From contig CAWUHX010000317.1 of NCBI GenBank assembly GCA_963922205.1, positions 62,001 to 126,000 on the forward strand: DNA of 64,000 nt, in the 5' to 3' direction. This stretch comes from Romanomermis culicivorax. Its lineage: Eukaryota > Nematoda > Enoplea > Mermithida > Mermithidae. The notes beneath the pieces were generated by a model that worked only from the letters and a program-made list of their open reading frames with translations, was not told the origin of the DNA and did no database searches. A program made the position numbers and the translations under genes. Shown piece after piece: positions 56,027 to 64,000 of this stretch; positions within the stretch are counted from its first letter, which is position 1; each line of letters opens with the position of its first letter.

Positions 56027-56394
56027 TGGTAGGCTGCTGTGGGTTGAAGATGATGTAACCGACCTTTGGGTTTAGACAAAGGAAGTTGCAACAGTTCTGA
56101 CCACAGGCTAACAACAACAATAAACCTAAACTCTCTCACACGTTTCACCAGATACACGCCAGTACTTCACCAAACCTCAGACAGAACACCTTGGCACGTA
56201 CCTCAGGAGATCCTACCCAAGTCTCCACTCCTAATCTTATTAAAGCCTCCACTATGCACACAAAACAATACAAGTTACCAGTTCAGCTTGTATTGGGAAT
56301 GTGACGGACGGCGCCAAAAACAATAATTAATAATTCCTACCGCCTGCGCACCGACGCCGGAAGCTGAACAGGTGCACCTGTGGCAACCCTGACA
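56027..56394 (-). repeat. Solo LTR of the E1/E3 family (368 bp)
   Basis: On the minus strand it starts TGTCAGGGTTGCC, contains GTTCAGC...CGGCGTCGGTGCGCAGGCGG and CCTGTGGTCAGAACTG, and ends CAGCAGCCTACCA. It is shorter than the E1 and E3 LTRs. CCCA flanks both sides (56,023-56,026 and 56,395-56,398), the 4-bp duplication expected for a Ty3 element. No internal sequence is present, so it is the product of LTR-LTR recombination. Confidence 0.85.
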
Positions 56395-56398
56395 CCCA

Positions 56399-58410
56399 AC
56401 TCGAAAAAATTTGGAAAAAACTTTTTTTGTAAAAATTTTCGAAATTTCTGTGATCAGTCAAAGTAACATTGAACTGTACGTTTTGTTTGCTGAAGGATGC
56501 TCATATTAGGTGCTTTTTCCCAGTGAGCATTTGTTTGTCTGGTTCACACCCATCTCATAGCGTTATACACACTTGCTGTTTAGTGGGTTATTGGAAGGCG
56601 ATTAATTGGACATGGGCTTATTTTCTCAGGCTTAGGCTTAGGGGCACAGCAAGGCGTTCAGCGGAGCCTGGTACGGAGCCAGAAGTACCCGATTCTCCAC
56701 CAATATCCCACTTGTACATGCTGAAGTGTGCATAATGTTATAATATGAGTGTGAACTTCAAATGTTTCTGAGCTTTTTCAAACATTCAAAAATTTCCCAG
56801 CAAACTATCCTGGAGCATAATGACTTGCATTATATAAAAAACTGACCGTTAATGTTTCTATGATCACAAGTGGGAGCTCAAAAAATGTATTAAACAATTC
56901 TTCAAATATCTATTTCAAGAATCAGATCCGAATTTTCTGTTCAAAAATCGTGTTTCTGAGCTTTTTCGAACATCCGAAAATTTCCCAGCAAACTATCCTA
57001 GAGCGTGACTAATAATTATTATTTTCTATTATGCGCATCCGTTAGCACATATACTTCCACTTACTAATCAATATTCAACATTTTCTTTCAATAAAGTTGC
57101 TCGTCTCATTTTGTAATCGTTAACAATCAGTATTTCGCCTAAAATTGAAATTTTTTATCTATTCTCTCAATTATTTCTCCTGGGGCTTGGAATTTTTCAA
57201 ATGTTTGTAACATGAAATTTTGGATTTATAGACGATGAAAATTGAACACTTCATTCTTGAATGTAATTTTAGAATTCAGGAATATTTGTTGCATAAATCC
57301 TTTTTCCAGCGTTTTTGAGAATATTAAAACACGAAGGAACAAAGTTGATTCTAATTTATTTCTTATCGTTGTGAAGCGTTTCAGGAAGTGAAAATAAGAA
57401 AAATTTTACCGGTACTCTGCGCCAGACTAAAAAATGAATAAAATTGGATAATTCTAATCGGAACTACAAAAATGTTATTAAAATAGCGGATAAATTCATG
57501 AGAACTCCATCGTTAAAATGCTTTCTGCTCCTGTAGAACGCCAATGCGTTACTCGTCAGCTCAATTTGACTGACCTGACTAGAATTTTCTCAATCTTTCT
57601 TCATTTTTGTAGGTTGACTACAAAAACATCAGAATGCTTGGGTCCGTGGCCACATTATAAACGTTCTTAGAAATGTGGAAAAGGAGGAAAAAAATTTTGG
57701 GTTCGGTACTCACATCACGTGGAAAAAAGCTTCGAGGAAAAAACGGTGGTTTGAAGCATCATAATCAATCAAATAAAGCGCACCCTAAAGCTGTCGAAAA
57801 TAGGAAACTAACCGTTAGAGGAATTCAGGTTACTTAATTTATATTTATACAAATGAACTAGTGGCTGTCGTTTATACATGTGCAAATATGTCATGTACAA
57901 AAAACGATAGAAGATGTTTTTTTCACAACGACTGAAAAAAATGTTGTTTACTGATTTTTGAATTTTATGAAAACTAAGCTCCAAAAATTTTTTTGATGTC
58001 ATCACTGATGATGATGGATATTAAAAATCTTTTTATTTCAAATTTCTTTACTTTAACAGTCATCAAGCAAGGAAAGAAAAATAAAATTATCAGAATGGAA
58101 TCAAGACACTAAACGTTGAATATCAATCGTTAGTGAACATTATTGATGATTGTCTTAGTGATTAAGAGACGGAACTTGACGTCCTGAAGGCTCGAGCCAA
58201 ATTCAAATTAATAATGATAACTTGTCAGTGCGCAGCGCTGTAAAATTAAAAAATTCTGACTCACCAGAGACACCTTTTTGTTCTTGACGGCCGATTTTTT
58301 CTTCCAAATTTGTTGGAAAAGCTAAGAAAACTACAAGTGTAAATAAAAAACGGTGCACGGGCTTGATACGTTCGGTCATTGTATCATAACTCGGCAGCTG
58401 TCATAACTTA
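56399..58410. other. Non-coding stretch with repeat R copy 3
   Basis: TTAGGC-like CAGGCTTAGGCTTAGGGG occurs at 56,629-56,646. The segment TTTCTGAGCTTTTTC...AACATTC...AAATTTCCCAGCAAACTATCCT appears twice (56,765-56,815 and 56,950-57,003), forming a direct repeat about 185 bp apart. Repeat R copy 3 is at 57,035-57,185 on the minus strand. Nothing coding is recognised. Confidence 0.5.
57035..57185 (-). repeat. Dispersed repeat R, copy 3
   Basis: The reverse complement shares ATTGAGAGAATA, GATTACAAAATGAGACGAGC, TATTGAAAGAAAATGTTGA and GTGGAAGTATATGTGCTAACGG with 38,700-38,960 and 44,200-44,400. Confidence 0.55.
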
Positions 58411-58541
58411 ATGCCTTGTATTTTACTTTGGCGCCAATATGAGGAGTATGTGGTGTCTCCCTGGATCTGTATGGTTAAAGATAGGCAATGGTTAAGGATA
58501 GACGAGAAAAATTTGTTCTTCACTACGTACAATAATCATGT

Positions 58542-58838
58542 TTGCAATATGATAAGCACGAATATTTCCAATTGGAGTCTTTGCTTGCTATCATTTCTTT
58601 AAAAGTTTTGGTAGATGATGAATGGTTGAGAGGAGTCATTTCCCAATGCATAAGGGAAATTGATATTGCCAGCCTCCAAGTGTTAGTGGAAAACCGCCTA
58701 TGGATTAATAAACCAAGGCTAACGAGTTGGATTTTGCAACGATTTGGGGAGCTTCCAAAAGAAGAAAGGTGTAATTTTGGATCCCCTGAATTTTCGGGTG
58801 TTGTTTTTGAAATTGATGAAGAATGGGATGGAGCCTGA
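58542..58838 (+). CDS. Unrecognised open segment upstream of the polymerase remnant
   Basis: An open stretch of 98 codons encodes a sequence of balanced composition (DEWLRGVISQCIREIDIASL; FGELPKEERCNFGSPEF), ending in EIDEEWDGA and a stop. It is unlike simple-repeat translation and could be an exon of a host gene or part of the Polinton-like element that follows. No motif is recognised and no start was verified. Confidence 0.3.
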   Translation: MQYDKHEYFQLESLLAIISLKVLVDDEWLRGVISQCIREIDIASLQVLVENRLWINKPRLTSWILQRFGELPKEERCNFGSPEFSGVVFEIDEEWDGA

Positions 58839-58899
58839 ACGGCCCTTGAGTGATTATTTTGTAATTGGAGAGGAAAGTCATCTTCATGTTAGGTGATTC

Positions 58900-60588
58900 A
58901 ATGCGAAAGCAATCGGATATAGCATTTGCTTCAGACATGCTGATGAAATCAATAATGACTGCCTTCATCAAGTTTACAATGAAATCCTTAGAATCTTCCT
59001 GGCTAATTGAAATCCGAACAATCTGATCGGAATTGAAATCATCCACCCCTCATTAGACTCGAAAGTGTTGATTCCATTTTGCAAAGCTGATTTGATGAGT
59101 GCTGATTGGATCCTAAGTGTGATTGAATGAATCCAACACTCAAAGCTGGAATTGGAATTTAGTGGAGAAATGATTTGGACGAAAGTTATCATTGTTCAAA
59201 CCGTGAATAGAGATGGAGGCAAAATTCCATATGAAAAAACAATATAAAGAATTGTCAACTGGAAAAAGTGGGTTGAGAAGCATTGTAAACATGGTGGATG
59301 TTTCATAAAGGTTAGCAATATATAATATGGTGAAATTAAAATGTCTTTATTTTCTCTCTTGCAGTTTATTAATCCTAATGATAAACTTTGCCTGGCGAGA
59401 GCTATTGTTGTGGCAAAGGCAAAAATTGATGGGGACAATGGAATACTAATAGACTAGGTGATAAAGATTGGAAAACCTTGCAACGAGAGCTGGCAAAAAC
59501 ATGATGGAAGATGCTGTACTGGAAGACTTCCGGGATGAGTGTGGACTGAATGAGGTCAAATGTATTCTAAATTCCTCCAACATAAATACCAAATAAAGGT
59601 CCTTGCTCGAGACTAGTTTAACTGCCTTGTGTATCAAGGTCCTCCTTCTGAGAAGATCCTCCACCTTTACCTGTACAATAATCATTTTGATGTGATAACA
59701 GAAATGCTAGCTTTTATGGGGTGGTCATATTTTTGTGAAAAATGCAATCAAGGATATAGCAACAGAAAGTGACACTGTTGCAACAAAACTGGCTGCCATA
59801 ATTGCCAATCACCTACAAAGTATCCAGTTTAAGATTGGCAAAGATGTGGAGACTGCAACAGGTAAGCATTTGACATCTTCCTCCATTTCTTGTGCTATAT
59901 GTTTCTCTTTCAGGTGGTTGCCTAGCAATTCATGTTTTCAACTTCATATACATGATGAGCAAGCCTTGAAGAATGTAAAATTCAGAAAAGTTCGCTCTAC
60001 TTGTGATTTGATCAAATGTTGCAATGAATGCAATAATTTAATTAACCCTGGTCACATCAAACAGAGCTTTTGATATTGGAAGCAGGAGGAGTTAGGGTTA
60101 TTGATACCCTCAACTTCTTACCTATGGCTCCACCAAAATTGCCCAAAACTTTCAATGAGCCAGAACTGAACCAGGACCATTTCCCCCATTTTTCCAACTG
60201 AAAAGAAAATTGGACCTATGAAGAACCCCTACCAGATGCTGAATATTATGAAGTAGATGGAATGTTTGAAGCAGCAAAAAAAGAATTGTTGGAATGGTAA
60301 GTTTCTTTGAAATTCACTCTATGCAGTATACTTGCATTTTTCTCTCTCTAGGTACAATAACGAAAAGTCTTCTGGAAAAATCTTCAGCCTCCAGAAAGAA
60401 AAGTTGTCATATTGTGAATCGGATATTCAAATTTTTTCACAGTGTGCCCTGAAGTTTAGGGATGTGTTTCTGTCCGAGACTAGAGTTTACTCATTCTTAA
60501 CAAGCTTGATGATCGCTTCAGCTAGTAATATTGTTTATAGGCGTAATTTCTTACAGCCTGATACAATCGGAATAATACCCCATGGAGG
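58900..60588 (+). pseudogene. Polinton/Maverick-type DNA polymerase B remnant, 5' part
   Basis: Recognisable pieces in order are an N-terminal region (LMSADWILSVIE near 59,093), LCLARAIVVAKAKID near 59,385, a zinc-finger-like NNHFDVITEMLAFMGWSYFC followed by Cys/His pairs near 59,680-59,800, and YCESD...FRDVF near 60,410-60,470. The palm-proximal NFLQPDTIGIIPHGG is at 60,543-60,588. These are features of protein-primed family B polymerases of Polintons and related animal elements. Three short GT-AG introns are visible (59,311-59,364, 59,862-59,913, 60,297-60,351; 52-55 nt). Several stops and frameshifts lie between the pieces. The frame is cut at the conserved Gly-Gly by a foldback element and resumes at 61,670. 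Confidence 0.78.
60578..60588. repeat. 11-bp direct repeat CCCCATGGAGG, left copy
   Basis: It recurs at 61,670-61,680 on the far side of the foldback element and is best read as its target duplication. Confidence 0.75.
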
Positions 60589-61669
60589 CGTGACCCGACA
60601 ATTGAGTGCCGGACAATTGAGCGCCGACAATTGAGCGCCGACAACTGAGCGCCAGACAACTGAGCGCCATGACAACTGAGCGCCGACAACTGAGCGCCGA
60701 CAACTGAGCGCCGACAACTGAGCGCTGACAACTGAGCGCCGACAACTGAGTGCCGAGACAACTGAGCGCCAGACAACTGAGCGCCAGATAACTGAGCGCC
60801 GACAACTGAGCGCCGACAACTGACCGCCGACTATTTAATGTCAGATAAATAACCCAATCAGTTTGAAGTAACCATTTTGCATTTAGGCTTAGGCTTAGGC
60901 TTAGGCTTAGGCTTAGGCTTAGGCCTAGGCTTAGGCTTAGGCTTAGGCTTAGGCTTAGGCTTAGGCTTAGGCTTAAGCTTAGGCTTAGGCTTGGGCTTAG
61001 GCTTAGGCTTAGGCTTAGGCTTAGGCTTAGGCTTAGGCTTAGGCTTAGGCTTAGGCTTAGGCTTAAGCTTAGGCTTAGGCTTAGGCTTAGGCTTGGGCTT
61101 AGGCTTAGGCTTAGGCTTGGGCTTAGGCTTAGGGGCTTAGGCTTAGGGGCTTAAGCTTAGGGGCATAGGCTTAGGGGCTTAGGCTTAGGCTTAGGGGCTT
61201 AGGCTTAGGCTTAGGCTTTGTCATACGAATCAAAAATGACCATATTTGTTTGATTCATGATATTAGACGTATGGACATATATACATTACGGTAGATAATC
61301 ATTACGGTAGATAATCACTGAAATGCTAGTATTCCGTAGTGCTCAGTAAATGAAAAAAACGCTCAATTATAGTGCATTAAATAGTTGGCGCTCAGTTGTC
61401 AGCACTCAAATGTCTGGCCCTCAGTTGTCGGCGCTCAAATGTCTGGCGCTCAGTTGTCACGGTGCTCAATTGTCACGGCGCTCAGTTGTCTGGGGCTCAG
61501 TTGTCGGCACTCAATTGTTGGCGCTCAATTGTCCGGCACTCAGTTGTCGGTGCTCAGTTGTCAGCGCTTAGTTTTCGGCGCTCAGTTGTCACGACGCTCA
61601 ATTGTCGGGCGCTCAGTTGTCGGCGCTCAATTGTTGGCTCAATTGTCCGGCGCTCAATTGTCAGTGCAC
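60589..61669. mobile_element. Foldback element: 14-mer arms with TTAGGC core (1,081 bp)
   Basis: The left arm (60,589-60,833) is built from GACAACTGAGCGCC units and the right arm (61,387-61,669) from the inverted GGCGCTCAGTTGTC units, so the arms can pair over about 250 bp. The outer ends GTGACCCGACAATTGAG and CTCAATTGTCAGTGCAC are inverted copies. The core holds the TTAGGC array. The 11-bp flanking duplication and long arms of internal tandem repeats resemble foldback or Mutator-like non-autonomous elements. No transposase is encoded. Confidence 0.8.
60883..61216 (+). repeat. Interstitial TTAGGC array (334 bp)
   Basis: About 50 near-perfect TTAGGC hexamers with occasional TTAAGC, TTGGGC or CCTAGGC variants. 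The last 90 bp are interrupted by GGGGCTTAGG units. TTAGGC is the telomere repeat of nematodes such as Caenorhabditis. The array here is internal, in the middle of a foldback element, and not a chromosome end. Confidence 0.95.
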
Positions 61670-62037
61670 CCCCATGGAGGTACAGCCCCAATGAAAAACA
61701 ATCCATCTTTGCATTGAAATAGCCAAAATGGGTGTCCAAGACAGAAGGCATACACATACAATGCAAACTTAATGAATGGGAGGCAAAGATTGTAAAGTAC
61801 CAAGTGGATGGAATAGCTGGGAAAATTGTGTATGATTTTCATGGCTGCCTTTGGCACGGCTGCTCAATGTTTATGCCCAAATGTACAAGTATTACCCTGA
61901 CAGATTGGGAAACAGCCAAAAGTGCTTACCAGTGCACTTTTGATCCGAAAAAATTTATTCAATATTTGGACTTCAATGTAATTAAAAAATCGGAGTGTGA
62001 ATTAATTGAAACAAGATCTCAGGGAAAGCCTTTCTAG
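61670..62037 (+). pseudogene. Polinton/Maverick-type DNA polymerase B remnant, 3' part
   Basis: Directly after the foldback element the coding sequence resumes with a one-base frame change and a TAG. It then reads KWVSKTEGIHIQ-like, KYQVDG and FHGCLWHGC near 61,840-61,862. The Y-x-V-D-G...FHGCxWHGC block is a well-known conserved region of Polinton and related family B polymerases. The frame is open to a TAG at 62,035. Downstream palm motifs (SLYP, DTD) were not found, so the gene is truncated. Confidence 0.8.
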
Positions 62038-62040
62038 ATT

Positions 62041-62814
62041 AATAATTTGCATTACTGATTATTTGCATTTTTATAAGTCAGCATGAGGATAATCTAACAT
62101 CGGGACTAAATTGATGATCCTGAGTTTGAGCTAAATGCAGTGTTCAAATTATTTTATTCAAGTGCACAAATAAAACTCTCACTTCAGAATTAATAATGCT
62201 GAGGTTCAATGTTCGAGCTTGGGAATTGCACAAATTTTTACATTTATTTGCTTTAGGGATAAGAAAATTATACAAACATGTTAATGCAACCAGACACTTC
62301 GAGTCGAGAATAATCTCGGCATTGAGCTCATCATAGACCTAATGATATTACAATTATACTGAACTTGAGATCCAACTGAGTCGCCTTTTTCTTCGAGATT
62401 ATATTGAGCTCGAGCTTAGACCTCTTTAGTGCAACTGAGCCTTGGTTACAGTCATTGGGCACTGATCTGCAAATGGGAGAACAGAGTAAAGCAAATGAAC
62501 ATGAATTTTTTCCAACTTTAACCCAAGTTCTCAAAAATCTAGTCCACTTCTTTTTCCAGCTAGGCAACTATCCAAGCGAGTATATTCTTCTTTTCTCTGC
62601 CCTATCGGGGCATTTTCTAATAAACTAGTTCACCTTTTTTTAGGTAGCCCCATGAAAGAAAACTTTTGTAGAAGCACATTGAAGTTTTAAATTTTGTCAT
62701 CTTCACATCAAAGAAACAATAAAAAACAATCTTAAAGCCAAGAATTCTCACTTTTGGTAGGAGTAAAAGATGTGGTAAACTGCATAGAATTCAAAACATG
62801 TCATGAACATAGTG
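62041..62814. other. Stretch with no recognised feature
   Basis: No gene, inverted ends or repeat family was recognised. Short open frames on both strands lack motifs. Confidence 0.4.
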
Positions 62815-63080
62815 TAAAGTAACCATTTCCATTGAATTCCCCACAATCAGGAACCCATCAACCCAAAAAGCTGCAGAAATACCTTTGTTTACACACATAA
62901 CATTTTTTTGTGTGAAGTCACTGTGTTCATTGAATTCCCCATGGTCTGAAACCTTTCCCCCAAAAATCTCAGAAATACATCTGTATGCACTCAATATAAT
63001 TTTGTGTGCAAAGTGATCACATTAATTGAAATTATCAATCAATGTCTGCTGGGGGTTTAAACCCTCCAAAAAGTTCCAAA
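62815..63080 (+). repeat. Imperfect tandem repeat, about 98-bp period, 2-3 copies
   Basis: Units share CATTGAATTCCCCA, GAAACC, CAGAAATAC and TTTTGTGTG. Starts lie near 62,818 and 62,917, with a diverged third near 63,014. Confidence 0.65.
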
Positions 63081-63104
63081 AGAAAGCACCTTGTCTATAT
63101 TTCA

Positions 63105-63815
63105 TCAACTGCCTATGTGAGATTTATACACGAGAACTAGTTTACAGTGCACTAAGAAAAAACAAACTATGCATGTATAAAATGTTGAACTGAAACGTAA
63201 ACATAAAGTTTTCTGAGAAGTCAATTTTTAGAAAAGGCAAGAGGTAGAGACTATACTTTATCAGTTTGTCTATGTGAGTTTTATGTAAAGAACTAGTTTA
63301 CTGTGCACTAAGAGACACAAGCTAAGCATGTGAGCTGAAAAGGTAACATCAAGTTTGTAAGAAGCGAGGTGACTATATTTTATTGATTTGTCTATGTGAG
63401 ATTTATATACAAGAACCAGTTTACAGATAAAAAAACAAACTATGCAGTACAAAATGTCAAGCTGGAAAGTCAACATCAAGTTTTCTGAGAAATATATTTT
63501 AGAAAAGGCAAGAGGTAGAGGCTATACCTTATCAGTTTGTCCATGTGAGTTTTATATGCAAGAACCAGTTTGTCATATGCAGAGAAACAAGGCATGCAAG
63601 CTGAAAAGTAAACATCAAGTTTTCGGAAAATGCATGGGTGGTGGTCTGATGGGTCCCCAAGGTACTACAAGCCATTTTTACCACACTCTCGCCTTTTCTC
63701 TTCTTTTGACGGATATTATTCATCAACAGCTAGGACTATCAGTTTGCTGTGTAGCAAGAAAAACAAGCTAACATGTACTTCTGCATAGTTTTCTGAGAGG
63801 TCTATTTTTAGAACC
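63105..63815 (+). repeat. Imperfect tandem repeat, 120-160-bp period, about 5 copies
   Basis: Units share CTATGTGAG(A/T)TTTATA, AGAAC(T/C)AGTTT, AACATCAAGTTTTCTGAGAA and TTTTAGAAAAGGCAAGAGGTAG. Unit starts are near 63,112, 63,269, 63,391 and 63,540, with a partial unit from 63,735. Spacing varies through indels. Confidence 0.7.
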
Positions 63816-64000
63816 TGCTTGATTGGCACCCTGGATGGGCACTTCAGTGATTTCATCAATACTCTATTTTAAATAATCAGTTCTCATGCATGTTATGAGA
63901 GCTTTGAAAGAGAATTAGTGAGTTGACTATATTTAATCAATTTGAAGCCACCTCTATTTACTGGAATCATTCTCCTTACTTATAGACTTTCTGTATTTTT
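63816..64000. other. Right edge, nothing recognised
   Basis: AT-rich sequence with no open frame of note and no repeat family recognised. Confidence 0.4.

Noticed and set aside
58705..59685. Minus-strand frames of 72-113 codons
   Set aside because: They are antisense to polymerase-like segments recognised on the plus strand.
60522..60819. Overlapping minus-strand frames and the similar plus-strand frames at 61,350-61,722
   Set aside because: They translate the 14-mer arrays of the foldback arms, whose unit keeps several frames open.
60589..60833. CRISPR-like array of a short repeated unit
   Set aside because: Units are 14-16 bp and directly adjacent without spacers, and the locus is eukaryotic.
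60877..61140. 87-residue open frame of Leu-Gly repeats
   Set aside because: It is the translation of the TTAGGC array; the same repeat is open in several frames and has no gene context.
60883..61216. A true telomere or chromosome end
   Set aside because: Unique sequence and the rest of an interrupted polymerase gene continue on both sides, inside an 11-bp duplication.

Overview
The window is a stretch of AT-rich animal (metazoan, probably invertebrate) genomic DNA. It holds one intact-looking cellular gene, a six-exon mitochondrial 3-hydroxyacyl-CoA dehydrogenase with GT-AG introns. Almost everything else is mobile DNA. TTAGGC, the hexamer of nematode telomeres, forms a long interstitial array here, but that alone does not fix the phylum.

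Positions 1-37,435 are three large Ty3/gypsy-type LTR retrotransposons from two related families. E1 (minus strand, running off the left edge) is split by E2 (9,588-23,992, plus strand), which is complete with 596/597-bp LTRs and a 4-bp CAGT target duplication and lies inside the E1 gag frame. E3 (27,116-37,435, plus strand) is a second copy of the E1 family, 3'-truncated. It lies head-to-head with E1 across a 1.4-kb LINE fragment, so the two form a very large imperfect palindrome. Each element carries gag-protease-RT-RNase H-integrase in one long frame. Downstream each also carries ORF3, which encodes a DEDDy-type 3'-5' exonuclease (Exo I D-x-E, Exo II G-x-N-x3-D, Exo III Y-x3-D) fused to a long tail with proline-rich, coiled-coil, basic, unknown helical and RGG-rich segments. 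In all three elements ORF3 begins with a short exon of about 190 nt, then a 684-702-nt intron, then the exonuclease exon, joined in the same phase. ORF3 is therefore very probably expressed by splicing, as env is in retroviruses. Exonuclease ORF3s have been reported in bdelloid rotifer retroelements. The spliced layout and long modular tail are what stand out here.

Positions 37,436-53,300 hold no recognisable host gene. They contain two families of short hAT-type MITEs (TIRs CATACATGTAA and CATACCTGTA, 8-bp duplications), including a tandem run that shares one duplication, a 1.27-kb hAT element with transposase remnants and a perfect TTGAAGAA duplication, a TA-flanked MITE, and older dispersed repeats.

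Positions 53,365-55,516 are the dehydrogenase gene. A solo LTR of the E1/E3 family follows at 56,027-56,394. From about 58,900 to 62,037 is a decayed, intron-containing Polinton/Maverick-type protein-primed DNA polymerase B. It is interrupted by a 1,081-bp foldback element whose arms are arrays of a 14-mer and whose core is the TTAGGC array. The right edge (62,800-63,820) holds two sets of imperfect tandem repeats. All retroelement frames carry stops, frameshifts or catalytic losses, so none of these copies looks autonomous.
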